Part shown: in pieces, positions 6,687 through 15,247 of the stretch
Layout: each line of letters starts with the position of its first letter
Position numbering within the stretch: the first letter of the stretch is position 1
Source: Streptomyces misionensis
GTDB lineage: Bacteria; Actinomycetota; Actinomycetes; Streptomycetales; Streptomycetaceae
Length of the DNA: 64,000 nt
NCBI RefSeq assembly: GCF_900104815.1
Contig: NZ_FNTD01000004.1
Span: 2,558,501-2,622,500 of the forward strand
Reading direction: 5' to 3'
Translations under genes and position numbers: made by a program
The notes under the pieces: model-generated
What the model was told of the DNA's origin: nothing
The model's input: only the letters and a program-made list of their open reading frames with translations
Databases searched by the model: none

Positions 6687-7934
6687 ATGACCGAGGCTCA
6701 GGAGACCAGGCCCTCGCGCCGGGCGCTGATCGGCTGGGGCGGGGCCGGGATCGCGCTCGGGGCCGTGGCCGCCGGGGGCGCGGTGGCGCTGACCAACGCA
6801 GGCTCCGGCAGCGCGGAGGCGGCCGGGACGGACGGCGCGGTGGAGTTCCACGGCGCCCACCAGGCCGGTATCGCCACCCCCGTGCAGGACCGGCTGCACT
6901 TCGCCGCGTTCGACGTGAAGACCGACGACCGCGCGGAGTTCGTCCAGCTGCTGAAGGACTGGACGGCCGCGGCCCGGCGGATGACCGCGGGCAAGGCGGT
7001 CGGCGAGGGCGCCTACGGCGGGCTCGCCGAGGCCCCGCCGGACGACACCGGCGAGGCGCTGGGCCTCAGCCCGTCCCGGCTGACCCTGACCATCGGCTTC
7101 GGGCCGTCCCTCTTCGACCGGTTCGGGCTGCGCGAGCAGCGGCCCGCCGCCCTGGCCGACCTGCCCCACTTCCCCGGGGACAACCTGGACAAGGCCCGCA
7201 CCGGCGGCGACCTGTGCGTCCAGGCCTGTGCGGACGACCCGCAGGTCGCCGTGCACGCGATCCGCAACCTGGCCCGCATCGGCTTCGGCAAGGTCGCCGT
7301 GCGCTGGTCCCAGCTCGGCTTCGGCAAGACCTCCTCCACCACCCCGGACGCGCAGACCCCGCGCAACCTGTTCGGCTTCAAGGACGGCACCCGCAACATC
7401 GCGGGCACCGAGACCGACCGGCTGAAGAAGTTCGTGTGGGTCGGCGAAGGGGACGGCCCGGACTGGATGACCGGCGGGTCGTACCTGGTCGCCCGGCGCA
7501 TCCGCATGAACATCGAGACCTGGGACCGCACCTCGCTCCAGGAGCAGGAGGACGTGTTCGGGCGGGACAAGCGCGAGGGCGCGCCGGTCGGCAAGGCGGG
7601 CGAGCACGACGAGCCGTTCCTGAAGGCGATGAAGCCCACCGCGCACGTGCGCCTCGCGCACCCGGACGCCAACGGCGGGATCACCATCCTGCGCCGCGGC
7701 TACTCCTTCACCGACGGCACCGACGGCCTCGGCCGTCTCGACGCGGGCCTGTTCTTCCTCGCCTACCAGCGCGACGTGCGCGAGGGGTTCATCCCGCTGC
7801 AACGCAGGCTGGCGGCGCACGACGCGCTGAACGAGTACATCCAGCACGTGGGTTCGGCGGTCTTCGCGATCCCGCCCGGGGTCCGGGACGCCACCGACTG
7901 GTGGGGCCGTTCACTGTTCTCGAAGGAGGCGTAG
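6687..7934 (+). CDS. efeB: EfeB, Tat-exported DyP-type heme peroxidase
   Basis: Heme peroxidase of the EfeUOB system; thought to oxidise ferrous iron or aid heme-iron use outside the membrane. It has 415 residues. A twin-arginine signal begins SRRALIG (RR at 11-12), so the protein is folded and heme-loaded before export by Tat. The DyP signature GFKDG is present with catalytic D233; the likely proximal heme ligand is H320 in AHVRLAHP. It is 12 bases after efeO and 3 bases before efeU, with a ribosome binding site GGAGCGGGAG before the ATG. Confidence 0.95.
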   Translation: MTEAQETRPSRRALIGWGGAGIALGAVAAGGAVALTNAGSGSAEAAGTDGAVEFHGAHQAGIATPVQDRLHFAAFDVKTDDRAEFVQLLKDWTAAARRMTAGKAVGEGAYGGLAEAPPDDTGEALGLSPSRLTLTIGFGPSLFDRFGLREQRPAALADLPHFPGDNLDKARTGGDLCVQACADDPQVAVHAIRNLARIGFGKVAVRWSQLGFGKTSSTTPDAQTPRNLFGFKDGTRNIAGTETDRLKKFVWVGEGDGPDWMTGGSYLVARRIRMNIETWDRTSLQEQEDVFGRDKREGAPVGKAGEHDEPFLKAMKPTAHVRLAHPDANGGITILRRGYSFTDGTDGLGRLDAGLFFLAYQRDVREGFIPLQRRLAAHDALNEYIQHVGSAVFAIPPGVRDATDWWGRSLFSKEA

Positions 7935-7937
7935 CCC

Positions 7938-8816
7938 GTGTTCTCCAACTACCTGATCGGCCTGCGGGAGGGACTGGAGGCGTCGCTCGTCGTCTGCATC
8001 CTGATCGCCTACCTGGTCAAGACCGGCCGCCGGGACGCCCTGCGGCCGATCTGGACCGGCATCGGCATCGCGATCGCGCTGGCGATGGGCTTCGGCTGCG
8101 CGCTCGAATTCGGCTCGCAGGAGCTGACGTTCCAGGCGCAGGAGGCACTGGGCGGCTCCCTGTCGATCATCGCCGTGTGCCTGGTGACCTGGATGGTGTT
8201 CTGGATGCGGCGCACCGCCCGGCACCTGAAGTCGGAGCTGCACGGCAAGCTGGACGCGGCGCTCGCCATGGGCACCGGCGCGCTGGTCGCCACGGCGTTC
8301 CTCGCGGTCGGCCGGGAAGGTCTGGAGACGGCACTGTTCGTGTGGGCCTCGGTGCACGCGGCCAGCGACGGCACCCCGCGCCCGCTGATCGGCGTCGCCC
8401 TCGGCATCGCCACGGCCGTCCTGCTGGGCTGGCTGTTCTACCGGGGCGCGCTGCGGATCAACCTGGCGAAGTTCTTCACCTGGACCGGCGGCATGCTGGT
8501 CGTGGTCGCGGCGGGCGTGCTGGCGTACGGCGTGCACGACCTCCAGGAGGCCGACTGGATCCCCGGCATCAACCGGCTGGCCTTCGACATCAGCGGCACC
8601 ATCCCGCCGGACAGCTGGTACGGCACGCTCCTCAAGGGCGTGTTCAACTTCCAGCCGGACCCGACGGTCGTCCAGGTCACGGTGTGGGCGCTGTACTTGG
8701 TCCCGGTGCTCATGGTGTTCCTCGCCCCGGTAGGGTTCGCCTCCGGGAAGGGGAAGGTGAAGGAGCCCGATGACCAGGGAACGCAGTCCTCGACGGCTTC
8801 GCCGGCGCGGCCGTGA
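7938..8816 (+). CDS. efeU: EfeU, FTR1-family iron permease
   Basis: Membrane permease that moves iron delivered by EfeO/EfeB into the cytosol. It has 292 residues and seven or so hydrophobic segments. Both FTR1 REGLE motifs are present: REGLE at 10-14 and GREGLET near residue 126. These carry the glutamates that bind iron during transport. It starts with GTG at 7938, 3 bases after the efeB stop, and its last 47 bases overlap the next gene in another frame, so all four genes are translationally linked. The C-terminal tail is hydrophilic and cytosolic. Confidence 0.95.
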   Translation: MFSNYLIGLREGLEASLVVCILIAYLVKTGRRDALRPIWTGIGIAIALAMGFGCALEFGSQELTFQAQEALGGSLSIIAVCLVTWMVFWMRRTARHLKSELHGKLDAALAMGTGALVATAFLAVGREGLETALFVWASVHAASDGTPRPLIGVALGIATAVLLGWLFYRGALRINLAKFFTWTGGMLVVVAAGVLAYGVHDLQEADWIPGINRLAFDISGTIPPDSWYGTLLKGVFNFQPDPTVVQVTVWALYLVPVLMVFLAPVGFASGKGKVKEPDDQGTQSSTASPARP

Positions 8817-9762
8817 CGCACTGATGGCGGCCACGCTGGCCGCGATGTCCTTCACGGCGAGCGGGTGCGTGGTGGTGCACGGGGAACGCGAGGTGCTGCC
8901 CGGTGCCACCCGGGCCGAGGCGACGAAGGCGGTGGCCGCCTTCACCGACGCCTACAACAAGGCCGACAAGGCGTACGACCGCTCCCTCGACGCGCCCTAC
9001 GTCACCGGCCCGCTCGCCGACATCGACGGTGCCCGGCTGAAGGCGGGGCACGTCAACAGCCCGTCGGGCAACGCGAGTCACGTCCCGCTGAAGCTGACGG
9101 ACGTGAAGATCACCATCCCGAAGAAGGCCGGCTGGCCCCGCTGGTTCGTGGCGGACGCGCGCGGCAACAAGGGGGGCGGCTACCGCTGGCTGCTGGTGTT
9201 CACCCGGGGGGACCTGGGCGAGCGCTGGCGGGTGGCGTACCTGACGCTGGTCGCGCCGCGCGACGTACCGGAGTTCAAGAAGGACGAGGCCGGCTGGGCG
9301 GAGGCGGTCCCGGCGCGATCGCCCGGACTGGCCGCGGAACCGGCCGAGTTGAGCCGCGCCTACGTCTCCTACCTGAAGAAGGGCGGCGACGGCTTCGCCG
9401 ACGGGCCGAGCACGAGCACGCTGCGCGCCTACCGCACGAACATGGCGCGCAAGCCGGGTCTGGTCCGCCAGTACATCGACCAGCCCCTGACCCACGACGA
9501 CTACGCCCCCCTCGCCCTGCGCACGGCCGACGGCGGCGCGCTGGTCTTCTTCACCACCCACCACTACGAGAAGCAGACGGCCGCCGCGGGCACCTCGGTC
9601 CCCGCTCCGAGCAAGGCGGTCCAGGCCCTGACCACCGGCGACATCCACCAGTCGCTGACCCTGGAGTCGATAGCCGGCGAGGTGGCCCTCGACCCGGCGG
9701 GCAAGGGGAAGATCTCGATGCTGGGACGGGTGCAGGGGCTCACCGCCGCCAAGGGGGAGTAA
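8770..9762 (+). CDS. Efe-operon lipoprotein of unknown function
   Basis: Predicted exported protein of 330 residues. After an arginine-rich n-region (RRLRRRGRD) a hydrophobic stretch ends in FTASGC, a lipobox, so it is probably anchored to the outer face of the membrane. No catalytic motif was recognised; the mature part is mixed alpha/beta with a repeated pattern of aromatic strands. It overlaps efeU by 47 bases, which argues for co-translation and a role with the iron transporter, for example in substrate handling. That role is inference from position only. Confidence 0.85.
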   Translation: MTRERSPRRLRRRGRDALMAATLAAMSFTASGCVVVHGEREVLPGATRAEATKAVAAFTDAYNKADKAYDRSLDAPYVTGPLADIDGARLKAGHVNSPSGNASHVPLKLTDVKITIPKKAGWPRWFVADARGNKGGGYRWLLVFTRGDLGERWRVAYLTLVAPRDVPEFKKDEAGWAEAVPARSPGLAAEPAELSRAYVSYLKKGGDGFADGPSTSTLRAYRTNMARKPGLVRQYIDQPLTHDDYAPLALRTADGGALVFFTTHHYEKQTAAAGTSVPAPSKAVQALTTGDIHQSLTLESIAGEVALDPAGKGKISMLGRVQGLTAAKGE

Positions 9763-9767
9763 GCGGC

Positions 9768-10502
9768 TCAGTGGCGCAGCGGCCAGGCCGGGTCCATGTG
9801 CGGGGAGCCGTCGCCGGCGTGGCGGGCGCAGGCGTCGGTGAGCGCCTCCAGCAGGGTCAGCGGCTCGGGGAGCGGGTGCTCGGGACCGCGCACCCAGCGG
9901 ACCCCCTGGCCGTCGCCGGGGAGGCGGGCCGGGGGGACGAGGACGTAGGAGCCCCGGCAGTGCCAGCGCAGCCCCGGGTGCTCGGCCATCGTCTCGGGGT
10001 GGCAGTCCAGCTCGCAGGGCCACCACTCGTCCTCGTCCTCGGGGGTGCCCCGGGTGAGGGTGAAGAACAGCATCCGGCCGTCGTCGCTCTCGGCCACCGG
10101 CCCGACCTCGACGCCCTCCGCGAGCAGCCGCTCCAGCGCCTCCCGCCCGGCCTGGAGCGGTACGTCCAGGACGTCGTGGACCATGCCGGTGGCGGTGATG
10201 AAGTTGGCCTCCGGCTGGTGCCGGGCCCACCGCTCGATCTGGGCGCGGTCGGTCGTGGACTGGGTCTGCCAGGCGAACGACACCGGGTGCCGGGCCGGGG
10301 TGGGACAGCCCACCCGGTCGCAGGAGCACCCGTAGCCGGGCGCGGGGTGCGCGGCGGGCGCGAGCGGCAGTCCCGCGCCGCCGGCGGCGAGCAGCAGGGC
10401 CTCACGGCCGCCGTCGTCGGCGGCTTCCTTCGGGCGGCGTCCACGCAGCCACTGGGAGAGTCTGCCCTGTCGGCCGCCCCGGCCGCCGAACGTCCCGCTC
10501 AT
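9768..10502 (-). CDS. Stand-alone primase/polymerase-like (prim-pol) domain protein
   Basis: Soluble 244-residue protein. It carries CSCDRVGCPTPARHP near residues 58-72, the cysteine-rich N-terminal signature of bifunctional DNA primase/polymerase (AEP/prim-pol) domains found in actinomycete plasmids and chromosomal paralogues. The catalytic acidic DxD is not evident and no helicase domain follows, so it may lack polymerase activity; chromosomal Streptomyces members of this length are of unknown role. It starts at the ATG at 10502. Its 3' end is convergent with the efe lipoprotein gene (5-base gap). The 202 bases upstream (10503-10704) hold no gene I can support. Confidence 0.75.
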   Translation of the reverse strand: MSGTFGGRGGRQGRLSQWLRGRRPKEAADDGGREALLLAAGGAGLPLAPAAHPAPGYGCSCDRVGCPTPARHPVSFAWQTQSTTDRAQIERWARHQPEANFITATGMVHDVLDVPLQAGREALERLLAEGVEVGPVAESDDGRMLFFTLTRGTPEDEDEWWPCELDCHPETMAEHPGLRWHCRGSYVLVPPARLPGDGQGVRWVRGPEHPLPEPLTLLEALTDACARHAGDGSPHMDPAWPLRH

Positions 10503-10704
10503 CTATCCCCTCGCCTCGCTGGTGTGCGGACAGCATGCCTCATGGTCCCACCTTCGTGCCCTTCGGGGGGTCGCAGGCGGATACGGGAGGGATTCCGGCG
10601 AGACGCACCTCACACCGGGTGACGGCCCGGACGCGCCGGCGCACGCCCCCGGGACGGAAGTGCGCCGCCGCCCGCCGCACCGGCTGGGCGCCCGGCCGGG
10701 AGGG

Positions 10705-11688
10705 TCACCGCGGGGGCCAGGCCGCGCCCCAGTCCGTGTCCCGCGCCGCCCGGTACAGGTCGCCGTGGCGCTTGGTGACCGTGGTGCGGCGCAGCGCCTC
10801 GTCCCGCTCGCACAGGTCCAGCAGCACCTGGCCCTTGCGGATCTGGGGGCGCCGTACCACCCGGGCGTCGGCGGGCTCGGCCGGCAGCCGGGTCGCGGCG
10901 ACGTAGGAGAACTTCTCGTCCTCGTACGCCAGCGAGCCGCCCTTGACCCGCCGGTGCAGGGAGGAGCGGCCGACCCGCGCGGCGAAGTGGCACCAGTCGC
11001 TGCCGGGCACGATCGGGCACGCGGCGCTGTGCGGGCAGGGCGCGGCGACCCGGAACCCGGCCCGGACCAGCCGGTCGCGGGCCTCGATGACCCGTGCGTA
11101 CCCGGCGGGCGTGCCGGCCTCCACGATCACGACGGACCGGGCGGCGCGCGCGGCGGCGTCGACGAGCGCCGCGCGGTCGGCCTCGGTCAGTTCGTTGAGC
11201 ACGTACGACACGGTGAGCAGGTCCACCGGCTCCAGGTCGAGCCCCGCGCCGATGCGGGCGCGCTGCCAGCGGGCGCCGGCGAGGGCCGGATTGGCGGCGG
11301 CCAGTTCCCGGCCGAGGGCGAGCGCGGGCTCGGCCCAGTCGAGCACGGTCACCGGCCGCTTTCCGGCCCAGGTGTCGGTCACCGCCCAGGTGGCCGCCCC
11401 GGTGCCGCCGCCGACGTCCACGTGGCTGCCGGGCACCCAGCCGGGCACCGCGTCCGCGAACGCCGCGAGGGCCGAGCGCACCGCCTCGAAGGTGGCCGGC
11501 ATCCGGTAGGCGGCATAGGCGGCGACGTCGGCGCGGTCGCGGAGGATCGGCGCGTGCGTCGGGGTGTCGCCGCGGTAGGTCGCGATCAGCCGGTCGACGG
11601 CGCCCGCGGCCTGGGTGGGCGGCAGCCCGTCGAGCAGCTCGGCGAGACTCCTGCGCAGGGCTTCGGCCGGTTGTACGGGGTCGTTCAC
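10705..11688 (-). CDS. Rsm22-family ribosomal-RNA methyltransferase-like protein
   Basis: Class I SAM-dependent methyltransferase-fold protein of 327 residues related to mitochondrial/bacterial Rsm22, implicated in small-subunit ribosome assembly. The SAM loop HVDVGGGTGAATWAV lies at about residues 89-103. VSYVLNELTEADR is the post-II motif typical of Rsm22. A cysteine cluster PCPHSAACPI with a later SDWCHF probably binds a metal or Fe-S centre, as described for this family. It starts with GTG at 11688. No partner gene is adjacent. Confidence 0.85.
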   Translation of the reverse strand: MNDPVQPAEALRRSLAELLDGLPPTQAAGAVDRLIATYRGDTPTHAPILRDRADVAAYAAYRMPATFEAVRSALAAFADAVPGWVPGSHVDVGGGTGAATWAVTDTWAGKRPVTVLDWAEPALALGRELAAANPALAGARWQRARIGAGLDLEPVDLLTVSYVLNELTEADRAALVDAAARAARSVVIVEAGTPAGYARVIEARDRLVRAGFRVAAPCPHSAACPIVPGSDWCHFAARVGRSSLHRRVKGGSLAYEDEKFSYVAATRLPAEPADARVVRRPQIRKGQVLLDLCERDEALRRTTVTKRHGDLYRAARDTDWGAAWPPR

Positions 11689-11737
11689 CCGGTGATTCTA
11701 TGGCGCCCGCCGCGCGCGCCGGTCCGCCGTGACCCGC

Positions 11738-12862
11738 TCACACGACGGCTCTCGCCAGCCATGTCGCCATCCGCGCCCGCGGCAGGCTGTCCGCCGGCCG
11801 CCTGCGCGGGTGCACCGTGTTGGCCAGCAGCACCAGGAAGGTGTCCGTCGCCCGGTCGACGACCAGGGAGGTGCCCGTGAACCCGGTGTGCCCCGCCGCG
11901 TCCGGGCCCGCCAGCTCGCCCATGAACCAGGGCTGGTCCACGGCGAAGCCCAGTCCGGGCGGGGAGAGCAGGAGGTCCACGAAGTCGGGGCCGAGGATGC
12001 GCGCGGTGCCGTAGGAGCCGCCCGCGAGCAGGGTGCGGCAGAAGACGGCGAGGTCGCCCGCGGTGGAGAACAGCCCGGCGTGGCCGGCGACCCCGCCGAG
12101 CGCCCAGGCGTTCTCGTCGTGGACGACGCCCCGCAGCATCCCGCGGTCGGCCTTGGCCCACGGCCGCCACTGGTCCTCGGTGGCCGCGGCCCCCGGGCAG
12201 GGTCCGAACCGGGTCGCGGTCATGCCGAGCGGCCGGGTGATGCCGTGGTGCACGAGGACGTCGAGGGGGCGTCCGGTGACGCGCTCCAGGACGAACTGGA
12301 GCAGCAGCATGTTCAGGTCCGAGTAGCGGTAGCCGCCCCGCGTGCTCGTCGGCGCCTCGGCGCGCAGCATCGCCAGCCGGGCGGCGCGGTCCGGGCAGTC
12401 GTACAGCGGGAGTTCGGGCCGCAGGCCGGAGGTGTGGGTGAGCAACTGCCGCACGGTGATGCCGTGTTCGGCGGCGGCGCGGAACTCGGGCAGGTAGTGG
12501 CCGACCTGGGCGTCCATCCCCAGGGTGCCGCGCTCGATCTGCTGCACGGCGGCGACCGAGGTGAACAGCTTGGTCAGCGAGGCCAGGTCGAAGGGGGTGG
12601 CGACGGTGACCGGGACCCGGTCGGCGGCCGGCAGTTCGACGCCGGCGCCGGTCTCGGGGTCGCAGGCGGAGTACCGTACGGCCCAGCCCGCGGCCTCCGC
12701 CACGGCGATCACGGGTCCGCGTCCGGCCAGGACGACCGCGCCGGATGCCCAGGGGCGCGGCCCCTCGGTGAGGGCGTGCACCTCGCCGACCAGGTGGCCG
12801 AGCGCGGCGGGGTCGAGCCCGGCCCGTTCCGGTGTGCCGGCGCGCAGTCTCGGGGCGCTCAG
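11738..12862 (-). CDS. Serine hydrolase, beta-lactamase/PBP-like (class C type), CTG start
   Basis: Penicillin-recognising-fold serine hydrolase of 374 residues; the family includes beta-lactamases, DD-peptidases and esterases. The nucleophile motif is SLTK in DLASLTKLF and the second motif is the Tyr of YSDLN. HTGFTG near the end takes the KTG place, as in class C-like esterases and peptidases. There is no signal peptide, so it is probably cytosolic. No ATG, GTG or TTG lies in frame near the expected N-terminus; a CTG at 12862 follows AAGGAG at a spacing of 7 and overlaps the MFS stop codon, so translation is probably coupled and starts at CTG. Confidence 0.85.
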   Translation of the reverse strand: MSAPRLRAGTPERAGLDPAALGHLVGEVHALTEGPRPWASGAVVLAGRGPVIAVAEAAGWAVRYSACDPETGAGVELPAADRVPVTVATPFDLASLTKLFTSVAAVQQIERGTLGMDAQVGHYLPEFRAAAEHGITVRQLLTHTSGLRPELPLYDCPDRAARLAMLRAEAPTSTRGGYRYSDLNMLLLQFVLERVTGRPLDVLVHHGITRPLGMTATRFGPCPGAAATEDQWRPWAKADRGMLRGVVHDENAWALGGVAGHAGLFSTAGDLAVFCRTLLAGGSYGTARILGPDFVDLLLSPPGLGFAVDQPWFMGELAGPDAAGHTGFTGTSLVVDRATDTFLVLLANTVHPRRRPADSLPRARMATWLARAVV

Positions 12863-14160
12863 TTCTCGTCTCCTTCCGACCCCGCACGGGTGTGCTCCCG
12901 CGTGTTCCAGGGACGGCACATTCCCACGAAGCAGGCTCCCGCGACCAGTGCGCCCGCCAGTTGGACGACGGCCATCGGGACGGCGGTGCGTTCCCCGGCG
13001 ATCCCGACGAGCGGTGAGGCGACCGCGCCGACGAGGAAGGAGGAGGTGCCGAGCAGCGCGGAGGCGGACCCGGCGGCGTGCTTGGTGCGCAGCAGGGCGA
13101 GGGACTGGGCGTTGGGCAGGGTGATGCCCATGGCGGACATCAGGACGAACAGCGCGGCGGCCACGGGGACGAGTCCCGCCTGGCCGAAGACGCCGCCGGC
13201 CATCAGCAGCAGCGCGGTGGCGGCGAGCGCGATCACGGCGAGCCCGGTGGCCAGCACCTTGTCCAGGCTGACCCGGCCGACCAGCACCTTGCCGTTGACC
13301 TGCCCGGCGATCACCAGGCCGACCGAGTTGAGGCCGAACAGCAGGCTGAAGGTCTGCGGGGAGGCGCCGTAGATCTCCTGGATCACGAACGGCGAGGCCG
13401 ATATGTAGGCGAACAGCGCGGCGAAGGCGAAGCCGCCGGCCAGCATGTAGCCGGTGAAGGGCAGGTCGGCGAGGAGCGCCCGCATCGAGCGCAGCGCGTG
13501 GACCGCTCCCCCGCCGTGCCGGTCGCCCGGCGGCAGGGTCTCGGGCAGCCGCAGCCAGACCAGTGCGCCGAGCAGCACCCCGACCACGGTGAGCACCATG
13601 AACACCCCGCGCCAGTCGGTCACCCGCAGGATCTGCCCGCCGATCAGCGGGGCCACGACCGGTGCGACGCCGGAGATCAGCATCAGGGTGGAGAAGAAGC
13701 GGGCCATGGCGACGCCGTCGTAGAGGTCGCGGACGACGGCCCGCGCGATGACGATGCCGGCCGCGCCCGCGAGGCCCTGTGCCAGCCGGAAGGCGACCAG
13801 GGTCTCGACGTTGGGGGCGACGGCGCACAGCGCGGTCGCGACGACGTTGACGGCGAGCCCGGCCAGCAGCGGCCGGCGGCGGCCCCAGCGGTCGCTCATC
13901 GGGCCGACGACCAGTTGGCCGAGGGCCATGCCCAGCAGGCAGGCGGTGAGGGTGAGCTGGACGGTGGCCGCGGGCGCGTGCAGGGACCGGGTGACCTCCG
14001 GCAGCGACGGCAGGTACATGTCCATGGCCAGCGGGGGCGTCGCGGTGAGGCCGCCGAGGACGAAGGTCACGAGGAGACCGGTGCGGCGGGCGGCGGGGGT
14101 CGCGGGCGGTCCGGCGGTGTCCTGCGTCTGCGGTGTCGGTGCCGCCGCGTGCTCGGGCAT
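12859..14160 (-). CDS. MFS multidrug exporter, Bcr/CflA family
   Basis: Inner-membrane drug:proton antiporter of 433 residues with 12 predicted membrane segments. Family marks: DMYLPSLPEVTR after segment 1 (motif D1), GPMSDRWGRRRPL in loop 2-3, and RAVVRDLYDG at the end of segment 5, all typical of Bcr/CflA. The ATG at 14160 is preceded by GGGAGGGGA at good spacing; the in-frame extension to 14262 lacks such a site. It forms an operon with the serine hydrolase, whose CTG start overlaps this stop. The pair may hydrolyse and export the same compound, but this is speculative. Confidence 0.9.
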   Translation of the reverse strand: MPEHAAAPTPQTQDTAGPPATPAARRTGLLVTFVLGGLTATPPLAMDMYLPSLPEVTRSLHAPAATVQLTLTACLLGMALGQLVVGPMSDRWGRRRPLLAGLAVNVVATALCAVAPNVETLVAFRLAQGLAGAAGIVIARAVVRDLYDGVAMARFFSTLMLISGVAPVVAPLIGGQILRVTDWRGVFMVLTVVGVLLGALVWLRLPETLPPGDRHGGGAVHALRSMRALLADLPFTGYMLAGGFAFAALFAYISASPFVIQEIYGASPQTFSLLFGLNSVGLVIAGQVNGKVLVGRVSLDKVLATGLAVIALAATALLLMAGGVFGQAGLVPVAAALFVLMSAMGITLPNAQSLALLRTKHAAGSASALLGTSSFLVGAVASPLVGIAGERTAVPMAVVQLAGALVAGACFVGMCRPWNTREHTRAGSEGDEN

Positions 14161-14262
14161 GAAGTCCCCTCCCGTGTCTGTCGTCCGGCCACCATGTTCC
14201 CAGCTCGCACGGCCGCTCGGGGAACGCGTGAGCGAGAGGGGGGACACGGGCGCGCGCGGCAA

Positions 14263-14295
14263 CCGTATGACGGACAGGCGATTCCGTATGACGGA
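14263..14295. promoter_or_regulatory. Two palindromic direct repeats upstream of the SDR gene
   Basis: CCGTATGACGGA occurs at 14263-14274 and again at 14284-14295, a 21-bp period. Each is itself a palindrome (TCCGT-ATG-ACGGA in the second copy). The second copy covers the likely -35 (TTCCGT, 14282), 17 bases before a -10 TACCCT (14305). Probably an operator for the SDR gene, perhaps also for the divergent MFS gene. Confidence 0.55.
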
Positions 14296-14318
14296 TATCA
14301 GCCCTACCCTGCGGTGGC

Positions 14319-15077
14319 ATGACCGATACGCAATCGAAGATCGCGGTGGTGACCGGCGCGGGTTCCGGGATCGGCCGGGCCGTCGCCGTCGAACTGCTGC
14401 GCGCCGGCTGGTCGGTGGCGCTGGCGGGCCGGCGCGCCGGAACGCTCCGGGAGACGGCGGCGCTCGCGGCCGGGGCGCCCTCGCTCGTCGTGCCCACCGA
14501 CGTCTCCCGGCCCGAGGAGGTGGCGGCGCTGTTCACGGCGACCGTGGACCGCTTCGGCCGGGTGGACCTGCTGTTCAACAACGCGGGCACGTTCGGGCCG
14601 GGCGGGGTCCCGGTCGAGGACCTGTCCTACGACGCCTGGCGGCACGTGGTGGACACCAACCTCAACGGGGCGTTCCTGTGCGCGCAGACGGCGTACCGGA
14701 CGATGAAGGAACAGGACCCGCGCGGCGGCCGGATCATCAACAACGGCTCGGTCTCGGCGCACACGCCCCGCCCGCACTCGGTCGCCTACACCGCGACCAA
14801 GCACGCGCTGACCGGCCTCACCAAGTCCCTTTCCCTGGACGGGCGTCCGTACCGGATCGCGGTCGGGCAGATCGACATCGGCAACGCGGCCACCGACATG
14901 ACGCGGCGGATGCGGTCCGGCGTGCTCCAGGCGAACGGGGAGACGGCGCCCGAGCCGATGATGGACGTGGCCGATGTGGCGCGCACCGTACGGCACATGG
15001 CGGAGCTGCCGCTGGAGGCGAACGTGCAGTTCGCGACGGTGCTGGCGACGGGGATGCCGTACATCGGGCGCGGCTGA
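14319..15077 (+). CDS. Short-chain dehydrogenase/reductase (SDR)
   Basis: NAD(P)-dependent oxidoreductase of the classical SDR family, 252 residues. Cofactor loop TGAGSGIG at 13-20 and the strand motif NNAG near 88 are present. The catalytic Ser lies in NNGSVSAH and the catalytic YxxxK in YTATK. The arginine pair RR after the second strand (AGRRAG) favours NADP. It starts at the ATG at 14319, 24 bases after a palindromic repeat pair that probably controls it. The substrate is unknown. A 17-bp hairpin terminator lies downstream. Confidence 0.93.
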   Translation: MTDTQSKIAVVTGAGSGIGRAVAVELLRAGWSVALAGRRAGTLRETAALAAGAPSLVVPTDVSRPEEVAALFTATVDRFGRVDLLFNNAGTFGPGGVPVEDLSYDAWRHVVDTNLNGAFLCAQTAYRTMKEQDPRGGRIINNGSVSAHTPRPHSVAYTATKHALTGLTKSLSLDGRPYRIAVGQIDIGNAATDMTRRMRSGVLQANGETAPEPMMDVADVARTVRHMAELPLEANVQFATVLATGMPYIGRG

Positions 15078-15202
15078 CGATCCGTCCGACCGGAATTCCG
15101 ACGTCCGCGGTATTGCGGCTGGTCGAGCCTTCGTGTTCCACTCTTCTCCACGAAAGCTCCACAGTTGGAGCACGTGGGTTCCAGAGCCACATCGAGGGGG
15201 GA

Positions 15203-15243
15203 GACGGCGGCCGTTCCGCATCCGAGGCGGAACGGCCGCCGTC
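15203..15243. terminator. Bidirectional hairpin terminator
   Basis: Perfect 17-bp inverted repeat (arms 15203-15219 and 15227-15243) with a 7-base loop, between the convergent SDR and carboxypeptidase genes. It serves both strands. The rest of 15078-15202 holds a smaller hairpin GCTCCA-CAGT-TGGAGC but no supported gene. Confidence 0.85.
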
Positions 15244-15247
15244 CGGC

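Noticed and set aside
5499..7847. 782-codon open frame on the minus strand opposite efeO and efeB
   Set aside because: It is antisense to two unmistakable genes (EfeO, EfeB) with intact motifs, and its Val/Gly/Ala/Arg-rich composition is the usual mirror frame of high-GC coding sequence.
6173..8773. 866-codon open frame on the plus strand running through efeO, efeB and efeU in another frame
   Set aside because: Arg/Gly/Ala-rich shadow of three well supported genes with no domain and no ribosome binding site.
14786..15190. Minus-strand frame starting MALEPTCSNCGAF with a zinc-ribbon-like CSNCG
   Set aside because: Most of it is antisense to the SDR 3' half, and the apparent cysteine pair lies on a small hairpin (GCTCCA-CAGT-TGGAGC). 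No partner cysteines or ribosome binding site.
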